DNA of 64,000 nt from Sporobolomyces roseus (lineage: Eukaryota > Basidiomycota > Microbotryomycetes > Sporidiobolales > Sporidiobolaceae). The notes below the pieces were generated by a model, which was not told the origin of the DNA, made no database searches, and saw only the letters and a program-made list of their open reading frames with translations. The position numbers and the translations under genes are program-made. The number at the start of each line of letters is the position of its first letter. The stretch's first letter is position 1. Below are positions 12,388 to 23,996 of the stretch, piece after piece. The stretch covers positions 124,001 through 188,000 of the forward strand of contig JADILM010000003.1 in NCBI GenBank assembly GCA_016617785.1, read 5' to 3'.

Positions 12388-13596
12388 CTACTGCCTGCTC
12401 TTCCTTGTTCTTCTGGGTCCTTCGCCAGAGTTGACATCGCGTTTAGACTTTGCGATCGGTTCTTCGAAGCCAAAGTCGAGTCGGAGCGCGTGGAAAGAAG
12501 CGTGATTGAGAACCCGACGATCGTGTGAAGAGCGGGAGGAAGTAGTCGTAGCGCTCAGAGTGGATGTTGTTGATCGAGTGGTTGTAGCGGTCGTAGCAGC
12601 TCGAGTACTAGTAGAAGCAATCGAGGTGGTCGTAGAAGTTCGTCGAAGTGCCGAGCTTGAAACTGAACTTGTCGGAACGACCGTGCTAGTCCGAGCACTG
12701 GAGAGTCCGTTCGTGATACTCGTCTCAATCTCCTCGACTTCTGGTGCAGAGATCGAGGTTGACGAGATCCTGCTCTCGGGTTCGGAGAGGATGGACGACT
12801 GAGAGGAAATCGTAGGAATCGTCGACGAAAGGAAGGACGCCGCTGAAGAACGCACCTCCTTCGAGTTGAACACTATCAGAACAGCCCGGAATCAGTTCAA
12901 GCTGCAACGTCTCTGCGGAATCGATGCTAACCTCCGAGATTGGGGATTTGGGGAGTCCCGTCTCCATTCGATTTGTGCTGAACGCCAATGACGATTCCGA
13001 CGATAACTCTTAAGATCCGCATCCCGTCAGTATTCTTCACTTCTGCCGTGCATGGAGAGAGGGACTTACGCGATGACGACGAGGATCGCTGCGAACCAAC
13101 CCAAAACGTACCACTTCTTCGCCGTTCCCTCTTTCCTCTCCAGCCATTCACTCCTGTTCTCCTTCTCACTCGCATTGACCAGGACCGAGAAGCGACTCCA
13201 ATCGATCCCACTCTTCCGGACATCGGCAGCTCCTCTCCCTCCTACGATCAATCCCGTTCCACTGCGAATCGAGCCTGCATCTCCGAACGCTTGCGCCTGC
13301 CTGATGGATACTGGTGACTGAAGGGGAGACTCCGAATGAGCGAAAGCTGCTTTCGGAGGAAGGAGGATAGGGGAGGGAACCGGCTTCGAACGTTCTCGAG
13401 TTTCGTACGAAGGGGGTGAATTCGACCATTGCTGCTGGTCGTATTCGTATCGAGATCGAGTCATGTATGCGTCTGTCTCTTGTTGTGCGAGAGTTCGTCG
13501 ATCTTGAGGAGGGGACGAGTAGACAGGGAGCGAGGGAGGAAGTTGCGAAGGAGGGGAAGTCGGAGGTGCGTTGATTCTAACTTGTCGTTCTGCCAT
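12388..13596 (-). CDS. Single-pass membrane protein with Ser/Thr-rich C-terminal half
   Basis: Unrecognised family. ATG at 13596 (MAERQVRINAPPTSPP...), or 13635 if the upstream in-frame ATG is used. Three exons join cleanly: an intron at about 13012-13071 (GC|A) and a second from about 12871 to 12930 (G|TG). The N-terminal ~160 residues are Pro/Ser-rich with PPSYE-like segments. One hydrophobic segment follows (YVLGWFAAILVVIAVIVGIVIGV). The rest is Ser/Thr-rich, with long Thr/Ala/Ser runs, and a basic tail (TRKSRQ). No N-terminal signal peptide is evident, so a cytosolic N-terminus and O-mannosylated exterior is plausible, like fungal wall-stress sensors, but no WSC or other sensor domain is visible. 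Confidence 0.75.
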
Positions 13597-14066
13597 CGAT
13601 ACTTTGATGATTGGTGGAGGAGAGGTTGGATGCATATTCGTGCTATCTTAAGGAGGTCTAGTCGAGTGGAGGAAGAAAGGGGATCAAGCGACCGAGCGCT
13701 GCAGAGTCGGAAAGATAGGGAGGAAAGGGAAGAGGACGAGAGATGTTAAACGAGTGTGAGGTATAAGCGAATGTGTGAAGTCGGACGAGATAAGAGGCTG
13801 GGAGTCGAGATGAGGTGAGGAGGAAGAGTGAATAGTTGAAAGAAGAAAGGAACGAGGGGAATGTTGAAGCGGGAGCTTCGTGCACGATTGCATTCAGACC
13901 CTGCACGAGTCGACATCGAGCTAGGCATCGAGCAGCATATGGGGAGGCAAGCTGTTCGAGTCAATGAAGATAGTTTCGAAATACGAAGGTCGCAACCAAA
14001 ATTACGAAGAAAAGTGGATTGAAGAACAACGACAAGCAATGACTACAGAACCTCGATACACAACTC
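13597..14066. promoter_or_regulatory. Intergenic region between tandem minus-strand genes
   Basis: Upstream sequence of the membrane-protein gene and 3' end of the next gene. Purine-rich on + (pyrimidine-rich on the coding strand) around 13640-13860, which looks like a leader or promoter CT tract. No gene seen. Confidence 0.45.
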
Positions 14067-16722
14067 TTATTCCTCCCTGAACATAGATCGAGCCGTCAAC
14101 TCCTCTTCACAAACATAAACAACTTTCCTCCCATTCTTTCCTTTCCCTCCTTCCTCTGGTTCCGCCGCGACACACATCCTCTCCCATTCTCCCTGATCCA
14201 TCTCACCTTGTTCGATCACCCGTGTCCTTTCGTGTCGGGTCAGTTCGCTTGGAGTGCCAAAACCTTGAGCAGTGAGGACGGCTTGAGCGACAGAATCCGC
14301 GAAAGTAGTCCAGTCTCCCTGAGTTTGAGAGCCGTAGGGGGAAGAGTCGAGGATGAGGCAGTCGAAGGAATCGGGGTAGGGCTCGGGATGAAAGCGTGTT
14401 TCGGGCGAAGAAGAACGGAGGAGCGAGGAGAGAACGGTATCGACGGGAAAGTCTGGAAGACAAGAGTGTCAAAGGGAGGGTCAGCTAACGCCGGGAAAGA
14501 CCGAGTCAAGTCAGTGAGAACGTACAGGAAGTCGTCGACCATCTCGCAGCCTTCCTTTCGATGGGCGAAAGTCCGCTTCGTACTTTATTGAGCCAGAGAT
14601 CGGACGGACTGCAACAGCTGCATGATCGACCACTCGAGCAGCTATCTCGAGGTTCGTTCGGAGTGTGAGTGAGCTTCTCCGCCTCTTGAGTCTTGCGAGC
14701 GAGAACAGCGAATCGCGATGGGAGAGCAGCCAGAGAGTCGAGGAGGAACTCTGATCGAGGGTCGTTGACGGGCTGTCGAGAGACCGGATAGTCAATACAC
14801 AAGATTGCTCTTCAAGGGATGAAAGAGAGCGCACCAGTTTGACGTAGAGCCAAGGTCGCTCCCATTCTTCCACAAATACGACTTTCTTTCCCTTCGAACC
14901 TCTACCTTTCGGTGCCTTCTCCTTACTCTCAACTCTCTTGACCTTCTGTCCACTCTGCGAAGAGTTGCTGCTGCAGAGGATGATCCCGCTCAATCGGAAG
15001 ATCTTGTCTGCAGTGCCAGAAAGTGCTTCGGAAGGAGACATCCAAGCGGGATAGTGACCGAGAGCAGCGAGTCGACGATTCCTCGTCCAAGTCTCGATCG
15101 AAGGCGTGCCGACGAGTACGCAACCTGTAAGCGACCAGAAGTTAGCTTTCGCAAAGATGGTGTCGTAGAAGAAAAGACGAACCTGGACAAGCAACAAATT
15201 GATAGAAGAGATCCCAAGCCTCCCTCGACCAGTCTCCCTTGTATCCGTCTTTCCAAACCGATCCACCAAGAATTGCAACTGCGTTATCGTCGGTAACGTG
15301 TTCGTCCGGACGGAACAGATTTGCGAAAGCCTCGGCGAGGACACCGACTCCGAGTAAACCGTTTGACTCGTCTTGATCTGCTTCTTCGCCGCTGTCATCC
15401 GAGGACATCGAGGAGCGAGCGAATTTGAGGCCTTGCCAGAGCTTCTCCAACTCTCGTGTCCCTTCCGAGGCGAGTCTCGTTTCGAGCAGATCGAGGAACG
15501 CTTCGATACTGTCGAGGTTCTTGACATAGCTTGCGGATTCTGGTCGTTCGTCGGTGCGCAAGGCGAGAGTGGCCAGAGAGGGAATGCGAAGGATGACATG
15601 TCTGAACAGATTCGATATGACTGCTTGCCAAGTCTCAGGTCGAACAGAGGAAGGGAGATCGGACGGAGAGGTGAGGTAGGAGCGAAGGCGAGTGAGGAGG
15701 TCGGGACCAGTTGTCGGAGGGGAAGGGTTCGAATTGGTGAGGAAGATATCGTCGGAAGAAGCGGCGACGACAGAGGATCTTGCTGCCTTGCGTCGAGCGG
15801 CTTTGCGTTGATTCTTATTGAGTGACGGCATTGTCGACTTGGATGACTGATTGCTCGGTAGCTCCCGATCGGTGAGAGGAGGCGTCGGAGGCGGAGTGAG
15901 TAGACCTGGGATCGATGACTTCTCGCTGCCTTGCGGTGCTGAGGCCGTCGGTTTGTCGTTGCAGACGAAAGAAGGACCTCGAGGAGTAGCGAGAACCCAA
16001 GAAGCCGACGAGTTGGCAAGCGTAACCTTGATTGGAGGAGCCAACATCAGAGAATCGTTCGCAAAGTAGAGTCTCTGAAATTATCGACTCACAGCGTAAG
16101 CTTGACGATCGAGAGCACGAAGGAAACGTTCCATCTTGATGCTTTCGTTCTTGCTGTGAACAAGCTGAAGATCAGACACTATCCGACAAAAGAGGAGCGG
16201 AAAGCAGAAAGCGACTCACAGCGTCTCGACAAACAGGCAGTGACCCCAATCTCCGCCCGCATAGAACTGCTGATGATGTTCAGCACGAGCTACGATAACA
16301 CGTCTCACTAAACTCCATTTCTGTCGACAAGTTTCGCTCCATTGCCGCAATTTGTTCAGATCGTTCTCGTCGAAGATCGCTTCGGTGTTCTTCGGGAGCA
16401 ACGAGTCATCGAAGGAGTCGACGGCGAGAGAGTAGCGCTTGTACGTCTTGAGGAGTTTCGCCTGTCGTCAATGCGAAAGATTAGCTACATTTCGAAAACG
16501 ATTCTACCTTTTCCCTTACCTGCAGTTCCTCATGAACGCTACACCATTTCGACTGAGGCGAGGGAGCTTGTGTACAGATCGCTCGGGTGACGTTGTCGAA
16601 GGCAAGGCAGTGATCGCAAGAAGGAGGACAAGGAGGACTGGAGAAAGCGAATGAAAGTCAGCGAAAGTCAACTCAAACGTACGATCTCAAGACTGAACTC
16701 ACGGGTGATCAAGGTGCAGCAT
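14067..16722 (-). CDS. Conserved-looking protein with N-terminal Cys/His cluster, function unknown
   Basis: Not recognised. The reconstruction starts with a 20-nt coding exon (16703-16722, MLHLDHP). It then runs into a Cys/His-rich segment (PPCPPSCDHCLAF...AIC...KWCSVHEELQ) that could bind zinc, and a helical segment ending in ARAEHHQQFYAGGDWGHCLFVETL. Later come a Lys/Arg patch (KNQRKAARRKAAR), an acidic loop, and a globular C-terminal half including GCVLVGTPSIETW and DSFDCLILDSSPYGSQ. About eight exons; stop TAA at 14067-14069. Joins up to the VVFVEEWERPWLYVKL exon are phase-consistent. The joins around 14500-14660 are less certain because two frames stay open there. About 640 residues. Confidence 0.65.
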
Positions 16723-17370
16723 GGCTGAATTTTGGGTACTTTCCGGAGATCAAAGAGTTGGAGATTGCAGTGTCATCTCTAGCTTGGAGAGGACCGGTCC
16801 AGTCTCGAGTAATCTTGACCAGTCATTCCCATTCAGGTCCTCTAGCTTGTCACGTGCATGTACAGTTCCATTCTGCTTCGCTCGAGGCGTTCGAGTGATT
16901 GTGGACGATGGTAACCGCTTGTTGAGATGAGATTCGAGATCGAATTTTGAAGGCAAGGGATCTGCTCGTGAGTTGTATCAAGCATGATTTACGCGTTCCT
17001 GGGTGACTTTTGAGTTCTTTGAGAGATGTCGAGAAGTGTAGGAAGGAAGTAGAGCCGGTGGACGCGCTGTTTCAAATTCTTGGAGGAAAGTTCCAACGAA
17101 TGTTTGTCTTCCATTCCAACAGCTTACCTTCGACTTTGAACTCCGACTGATTGTACCGAACACCTTCAAGAAGTCTCCTCAAGCGACACGACCAACTCCT
17201 TCCACTCCTTTCGTCCGACTCGCCCTTCCTTCGTTCACTCAACTTCCTCACTCATTCCTCCGCTCTCACTACTTCGAAGCCGCCCATTCCTGCCATCCCA
17301 TCAGCCGCTGGACCAGGAATAGAACCGCACGCTATAACCTTATCCGGTCGACCTCTCTCGCCTCTTTCAG
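16723..17370. promoter_or_regulatory. Divergent promoter region, unknown gene (-) / chitinase (+)
   Basis: No gene seen. The 200 bases before the chitinase ATG are C/T-rich (17160-17370), typical of a fungal leader, and a cag lies directly before the ATG at 17371, so a leader intron is possible. An open frame at 17151-17465 crosses the ATG in another frame and is not supported. Confidence 0.5.
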
Positions 17371-19023
17371 ATGCGTTCGAAACTTTCAACCTTCATCGCG
17401 ACGGTTTCGCTCTCCTTGGCGTTCAGTACTATCGCGACTGCTTACGGGACTGGATTCACGGGTGAAAAGGTCGTTTCGGGATTCTACCCTTCGTATGCAC
17501 AATCGCCTTCGGTATGTTTTCATTCTTTCGCAAGACTTCCTTCGTAAGCCACAGAAGCTGACCTCCCTCTCATTCTATATCTACAGGACGTCAACTACGC
17601 CGCTTACACACATCTCAACTACTTCGTCTTTACAACGACCCCTTCAGCTTCGGCAATCTCGCAAGCCGGAATCGACGACTCGACGATTATCGACTTCGTA
17701 GCGAGAGCAAAAGCAGCAGGTGTCAGAGCTGGCTACGTAGTGGGAGGTTTTACTGGCTCACAGTACTTCAGCACCAATGTCGCAACTGCTCAAAACCGTA
17801 CAATCTTTGCTCAAACTCTCCTCGCGGTTTTGAATCGGTACGGCTTCGATGGCGGTATCTCGATTGATTGGGAGTACCCTGGAGTACAAGGTACGCCTTC
17901 TAGCTCTGAATCATCCTGGAAGGCTTCACTGACGGTCTGAAGTGAACAGGTCAAGGAGACAACATCGTCAAGTGAGCCCACTCGTTTCCTCTGATTTCCT
18001 CGCCCTTGGCTATTCCACCTGCCCGCTATCGGATGCAATTTGCGCCACGGCCGAGGAGAGTATGACACTAACAAGACTGATCACGTAACAGTGCCAACGA
18101 TGCGAGCAACTTTCTCCTGTTCTTGCAAACACTTCGAAACCTCGCTGGACCCAACGTCCGACTTCAGATCGACGTTCCGATGTACGGGATCACCGGTGCC
18201 AACGGTATCCTCACCAACATGTCGGCATGGGCCGCTGTTCTCGACTACCTCGCCATCATGACTTACGACGTGACTGGACCGTGGTCTGGTTATTCTGGTC
18301 CAAACTCTCCCCTCTTCTCGACTTGTCAACCTCCCGGGAACAAGATCAGTATGAACGACGCTATCAACGTTTACACAAAAGCCGGTTTCCAAGGGAATCA
18401 CATCACGATTGGAGCTCCTTTCTACGCTTACTCATTCTATGTCAAGGCTCCTCTCGTTGCGACAACTTGCTCGGACGGAACGACAACAATCACGGCTCAA
18501 TATGTATGTTCTCTTTCGTCCTTTCTTTTCCCTACTAGATGCGAGACTGACCAAACTCGCCGAACAGCCTTCATCGGGATCGACTTGTGGAAACTTCCTC
18601 GGCAGTGGTCCTCAATATACCTACGCAGAACTCGTCCAGAACAACTGGTTCAAATCCCAGACTGGATTCCGTCGTCTCCGTGATTCTTCCTCGCAGACTG
18701 TCGTTCTCTACAACCCGACTACATCAGTCTTCATTCCGTTCGTTCTCGGTCACTTCGACTTGACTCGTCTCGACCAAGCTGACGATATCTTCTACGTTCA
18801 CAGTACTGAGGATCCTTTGACAATCTTCAACAAAGCACGCTACGCTTTCCGACGACGTCTCGCCGGCTTGACTGTTTTCGATACTTCCGGCGATTACAAC
18901 GGACAACTCGTAAACCAGATTCGTAACGGTCTCTCCATCGTTAGGGGACAGTCGGCTCCGGTCGCTTCGAAGCGAAAACGACACTTGGATCACAAGAAAC
19001 TGCAGGCAGCGTTGAAACTATAG
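17371..19023 (+). CDS. Secreted GH18 chitinase
   Basis: Endo-acting chitin hydrolase of glycoside hydrolase family 18, predicted to be secreted and to act on the fungal cell wall or environmental chitin. Signal peptide at residues 1-24 (MRSKLSTFIATVSLSLAFST...). The barrel begins at KVVSGFYPSYAQSPS. The active-site strand reads FDGGISIDWEYPG: the catalytic Glu and its neighbouring Asp are present, while the first Asp of the classic DxxDxDxE is displaced and the middle one is Ser, a variant I believe occurs in fungal GH18 enzymes. LQIDVPMYG, YLAIMTYD and the late FDTSGDYNG match other conserved barrel strands. Five or so exons; stop TAG 19021-19023. No chitin-binding module and no GPI signal seen; the C-terminus is Lys/Arg-rich. 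Confidence 0.93.
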
Positions 19024-19256
19024 TTCTTCAGAATTGTTCGCAACCCATAACTTATCTTATTTATCGTTTTTCTTTCCTTGTGTGTATATCAATACTCTGG
19101 AATAGCAGCTGCCCAAGCGCTCTTGATACCCCTTCGCGCTCTCTCGTTCATCCGAAACGTGCTTCTCAAGAGTCGACATGAGTATTCGTTACAACAGATT
19201 CCATGATCAAGAAATGAGCTATACCATCAATGAAGTAGACCCCGCGACGAAGACAA

Positions 19257-20676
19257 TCAATCGAACCTCGAGATTGAAGTTTCCGACTTTTCTTCGCTAT
19301 CAATATCCCTCACTACTTCCCGATGTACGTTGATTGCGAGCGGAATAACTTGATGTGATGATATCGGAGGTCGTCGGATACTGGTCGAGAGGGATCTTCG
19401 AGGGTTCGCATCGTTCTTTTTCGTAGTCGAGCTCGAGGAACCGAGTCGCTGTTCTACGATTTGACGAGTCGAGGTGAGAGTCGTAAAGAGGGAGATGCCG
19501 TAGAGTGCAGATGTCGGCACCCAGAATGCGATTGGGATATCGACCTTGTACGGGTCCCAGCCAGAGTAGAGCGAGGATATTATCGCTGCGGTCGCAATTT
19601 CTCAGTTTTGAGTAACGGGGTCAAGGGAGAGAAAAGTTCTCACCTCCGGCGACAGAGAGAATCGAAGTGAAAGCGGCTGTCCGTAAGCCCATCAGGATTA
19701 ACTTCCGGAGAACCGAATCAGTTGCAGTGTTGAAGTGCGCTATCCGTTGATTGAGGTTGTAGGAGAGTGCGATCGAGATCGAAACATCGGCAGCAGCACA
19801 AGCCCACAGCCACAGACTATCAATATGAACGAGATCAGTTGGAAGCTGCGAAACGAAATAGGCGAAACTCACGAAACGGCTGTATTGTAGGGTATTTTCT
19901 CCTCGCTGTACGGGCTCACGACACCCTACAAGCGACGAGCAGTCAGTAATGCTCCTTCTAGCGAAGACAGAAGAGGTCCAGACTCACGATGATACCTTGA
20001 ACGAGAGATCCGATAGATCCGAAGAGGACTAAAACGATCAAACACCCCTGCCAGATGTAGAACGCGAGCTTCGCTGTCTTATTTGCAAAGAACTGGAATT
20101 GGTCCAACAGTCAGCTTGAGCGAAAGAGAGAGTGAATTTTGAGAGTTTGAACGCACTGCACCTGCTCGCATTGTCAGAAAAGACTCTGCGACTGCCGCGA
20201 TCAGCCCATTCAGGAAGGGCAAGAATTGCCAGAGGACAGATCCGTTGAATAGGTTGATCACTGTCCGATCGCTTGATGCTGTAGGAGCCCGAAGAGCAGA
20301 AATGAGCCCTCGAGGGAGGAAACGGAGCAAAGGAGAAGTTTTAACGCACCTGCCAAATCATATCCGTCATGAAAACATATCGCCGTGAATACGACATTCA
20401 GTCCAACGACAACTGCGACCGTAATCCAGCTCAACCTCGAATGACTCTTGAATTCCTCCCCGTACGAGACAACTTGTTGAATGAGGATCCCAAACAATAT
20501 GAATTGAACTTGATATCCAGCTGTACATGGCCTGTCAGAAGTATGCAAACAGTCTCAGCTGAGTATCCGCATTCGCAACGAGACAAAGAGAGAAAGCGAA
20601 CGAACCCGATAAGAGCGTTTTGCATTGTAGGAGGGGCTCCAAAGAACTGTACATCTTCAGCGTACTCCGCTGACAT
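19257..20676 (-). CDS. Seven-helix membrane protein, DUF6534-like
   Basis: Multi-pass integral membrane protein of the kind common in basidiomycetes (DUF6534); function unknown. ATG at 20676 (MSAEYAEDVQFFGAPP...). Exon 1 joins as GG|G to the first helix (AGYQVQFILFGILIQQVV). Further hydrophobic helices: LSWITVAVVVGLNVVF, VLWQFLPFLNGLIAAVAE, FYIWQGCLIVLVLFGSIG, a LWLWACAAADVSISIALSYNL helix typical of the family, LILMGLRTAAFTSIL and VDIPIAFWVPTSALYGISL. Hydrophilic C-terminal tail of about 85 residues, ending SISRFD and TGA at 19257-19259. About eight exons, giving about 350 residues. Family assignment rests on topology and the helix 5 pattern. Confidence 0.8.
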
Positions 20677-21237
20677 CTGCAGCGACCTTGCGGGTGACCA
20701 CGGGGAGATTGAAGGGAAGAGAGAGATGTAGCCCAAGCCAAGTCGTCAAGGAAAGCGTTTGAAGCAAGAGAGAAGAAGGGGAGAGAAATAGAAGCGAGAA
20801 CATCACTGCGGAGGCAGTTTCCATGATTTACAGTCATATTCGACGCAAGACCATTCGCAAAGAGCAATTTGACAAGCAAAACATCGATCTCGCTCTGGAT
20901 GAGGAAGGTTTGGACTTGCGAATCGAGACTTGCGGCAATTGATCGATACAATTGATCTGAATCCTCGCTGTGCCCGGGACTTACTGCCGAAGGTTTATCG
21001 CTGTTCGAGAGCGTTTCCGTAATCGCTGCACCTGCCTTGCGAGCGTTGCGAGAGGAAAGAGAGTTTATGTTGCGAAGTAACGAATTTGAAGCTGAGTTCG
21101 CTCAACGCGAGCAGCCTGGGTTTACCCTTGCGTGTACACGGCCGTACTTGTCGTAGAGAGGCCCATTTCGACACTGATTGACGAGGTGAAGTGAAGAAAA
21201 GGAACAGCTTGATTCAAATCATCCACAACCTCGCAAG
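20677..21237. promoter_or_regulatory. Divergent promoter region, DUF6534-like gene (-) / DTD1 (+)
   Basis: No ATG-started coding signal found. A minus-strand frame (20535-20951) is open but begins with TTG and resembles no protein I know, so I leave it as leader or spacer. The palindromic-looking cttgcgagcgttgcgagag is near 21036. Confidence 0.4.
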
Positions 21238-22283
21238 ATGAAAGCAGTGATCCAACGCTGTAAGAGTGCTTCTGTTACAGTAGATGGAAAGGTCATCAGC
21301 TCTATAGGACGAGGTAAGCTAGCTAGATCTCGCTCTCACCTTTCCAAAGTTGACTGATTCCTCCCGCCTCGACAGGGATCCTCTGCTTGATCGGTATCGG
21401 CACGAATGACACAGAGTACGAAGCGAAATGGCTGAGTAGTAAACTCCTGGCGATGCGGTTGTTCCCGGAGGAGAAAGAGGGAGAAGAATGGGGTTGGAAG
21501 TATTCCGTGAAAGACGCAGGCTACGAGGTATTGTGTGGTAAGTTCAACAGTGTAGATGATCGTTACAGACCGAGCTGACAGCCTCTTCACCCGCAGTCAG
21601 TCAATTCACGTTGATGGCGAATCTTCGCAAGGGATCGAAACCTGACTTTCATGGAGCTATGGTTCGTTCACGCTTCCTCTGCATCTCAGACGGCGTCGAA
21701 CTGACTATAGAAATCGTCTTCAGAGCTCCGAAACCAGCAAGAAGCTGTACCTCGACTTCCTCGAAGATTTGAGAACGAAGTATCAAAGTGACAAGATCAA
21801 AGACGGAGAAGTGAGCTCAGCTTCGTTCGGTTTGCGACTATAAAAGTGTCCAGTACTGACAGAGAAGCTCCTGTGATAGTTCGGCGCAATGATGGACGTA
21901 CAGCTTGTGAACGATGTGAGTTACCCCTCGATTCTCTTCTTTGCGAGAGGTACCACGAGACTGAGTCGACTTGTCTCGACCTTCAGGGTCCTGTGACTTT
22001 GATCCTAGATTCTACGACTGATGCTCCTGCTGCGCCAACTGCCAAGACACCGCTCAGTAACGATTTGAAGGCGAAAAGGAAAGCAGAACTCGCTGCGAAA
22101 GCACAAGCGAAATCTGAACGGATTGCTCGAGAGGCAGCAGACATGGAGGCGCCAAACGGTAATGGGGCAGACAAGAGCCGAGAAGAGCTGATCAAGCAGG
22201 AGGATGAGCTGGTCGCAGAGGCGGAGAGGAAATCGAAAGAGCTTGCGGATAGATTCAAAGTCGCGATGACCGAGTCGTACTAG
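21238..22283 (+). CDS. DTD1: D-aminoacyl-tRNA deacylase
   Basis: Proofreading enzyme that removes D-amino acids (and Gly from tRNA-Ala) from mischarged tRNA in the cytosol. The DTD fold is complete: [33 protein letters not shown] at the start, the active-site SQFTLMANLRKGSKPDFHGAM (SQFTL motif) and LVNDGPVTLILDS with the GP motif, G-P rather than P-P at NDGPVT as in the eukaryotic enzymes. About five exons; ATG at 21238, TAG or TAA ending at 22283. The core of about 160 residues is followed by about 90 residues of Ala/Lys/Glu-rich, probably helical sequence (KAKRKAELAAKAQAKSERI...) that is not part of the enzyme fold and is an extension relative to yeast DTD1. Confidence 0.93.
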
Positions 22284-22331
22284 CTAGAACAATGGATTGT
22301 ATTGTATCATATTCGGTGTTGAAAGAGAGGT

Positions 22332-23996
22332 CTACTCGAGAAACTTCTCGACAATGTCTAACCAAATTTGCGATCCGTCAACCATCGGCAAGTGACCACA
22401 ACCCGGGACTTGTTCGAATGCTACTTCAACTCCATCTTTCTCGAGTGTCTCCTTCAACCCCTTCAACACTCCAGGTAAAGCTCCATCCCTCTCCCCGGCC
22501 ATTAACAATACTTTCTTTCCTTTCAACTTCTCGCTCAAGCCTGGTAGAATATCGTAACCTTGAAGCGCTGCTGCACCCGCTGCGAATCCTTCCACAGGAG
22601 TAGAAGTGACCATGTCGTGGATGAAGAATTCCCTTCGACCTCCCTTGTTAAACTCGGAAGCTGGACCAGAAGGGAACCAACGAGGAACAGTAACGTCTGC
22701 CAACGAGTTCATGGACTTCTCTGACCTGGCGAGAGCGATACGTTCGTCCCACGCCTTCGCGTTGGCAGCGGGAGAGGTGGCTTGAGTGTCGCAGGCGATG
22801 AGACGGGAGAAGAGCGAAGTGTGGTGGTGGGCGAAGGAAAGGGCGGTTGCTCCTCCTTGTGAGACACCGATGATGGCGTGAATAGGAGTTGGGATAGAGA
22901 GTCTGGTGAGGATAGTTGAGATGTCGTTGGCGAGAATTTCGAGTGTGCAAGGTTTCGAGGGAACCGATGACTGTGAGGAACTCTACGTCAATCGCAAGTC
23001 GGAGGGAGAGATGCGAACGAGAAGCTTACCTTTCCGTGACCACGTTGATCGAAAGTGAGAAGGTTGTACTTCTTGCTCAATCGAGGAAGAACGCCCTCCC
23101 ACATCGATTGATTCGTCATGAGTGAGTTGACGAATACCAACCAAGGTGCTCCTTCATCCCGTTTCGCGAGCTTGACGTGTAGCTTGACACCTTCTTCGAC
23201 TTCCACATCGTGTTCCGACTCTTCCGTCTCGGGAAGGGGAACGCTTGAAGAAGCCAGGTCTCCAACGTCGAGGGAAACGAGGAACCTCGAGACCATGTTG
23301 TAGGTAGCGACGACTGCTGCACATTCGAGCAGTTGTTGATCGTCTTTGAGATACTCCTTGAGGTCGTCTAATCGAGATTGAGGTACTGAAACGGTGTAAG
23401 TTGAGGCATCGGCGAAACGAAGTGCGGCAGCTTGGAAAGCGGAAAGAGGAGCGGGTGAACTAGGGAGAGGGAGAGGAGTGTTGAGGTCGCGAATGATCGT
23501 AAGTTGTTGAGGAGTGAGACCGGCATCCGTTCCGACGTGAGCGTGATCTATGAATGCTCGTTGTCAGTTTCCGCGCTCCGTCGCTTGCATCGAGATCTGG
23601 CGGCTCACGAATCCACTCGAACTTCGCCGAATTCCTCGCTGCGACACGAAGGATCTGAGTACATCACGTAGTCTTAGTCAGCTGATCGGTGCGTCTCGAA
23701 TGAAGGGAGAAGAGGAACAAACGCACCATGAGTTCGCGAATATCATCCGGTAAACTATTCTTCGTCCTGACTGCGCCAAGGAGAGTGTTCCATCCGTTCT
23801 AAATCGTAGCGTTCTGATTCAGTTGAACTAGTCTTTCGCGAGTTTGAGGGAGGAATCGGGAACTAACAGCAATTTCGGGAGCGTTGAGGAGAGTTTGGTC
23901 GAGTGGAGTGAGACCTCGAGGTCCTCTGCGTTGGCGAATAGCATCTCCTACGACTGAAGTGCCTGGTGCAGGATTCTTGTAAGGGATTCGGGGCAT
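22332..23996 (-). CDS. Fusion of carboxymuconolactone decarboxylase-like and alpha/beta-hydrolase (enol-lactonase-like) domains
   Basis: Two domains in one frame. Residues about 40-190 resemble the carboxymuconolactone decarboxylase/AhpD-like fold: LLGAVRTKNSLPDDIRELMILRVAAR, then FEWIHHAHVGTDAGL carrying the Glu/His motif of CMD. Residues about 225-480 form an alpha/beta hydrolase related to 3-oxoadipate enol-lactonase: nucleophile elbow IIGVSQGGATAL, acid in AGERDG and His in CGHLPMV. In protocatechuate degradation these activities are sequential (PcaC then PcaD), so a beta-ketoadipate or similar ring-fission role is a reasonable inference. ATG at 23996 (MPRIPYKNPAPG), TAG at 22332-22334, about five introns. 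No CxxC peroxidase pair was seen in the CMD part. No other pathway genes are nearby. Confidence 0.85.

Noticed and set aside
13684..13893. Minus-strand ORF MQSCTKLPLQHSP...
   Set aside because: CT-tract composition; lies in the leader of the membrane-protein gene.
20535..20951. Minus ORF starting MYRSIAASLDSQVQTF
   Set aside because: TTG start, overlaps exon 1 of the DUF6534-like gene in another frame; no support.
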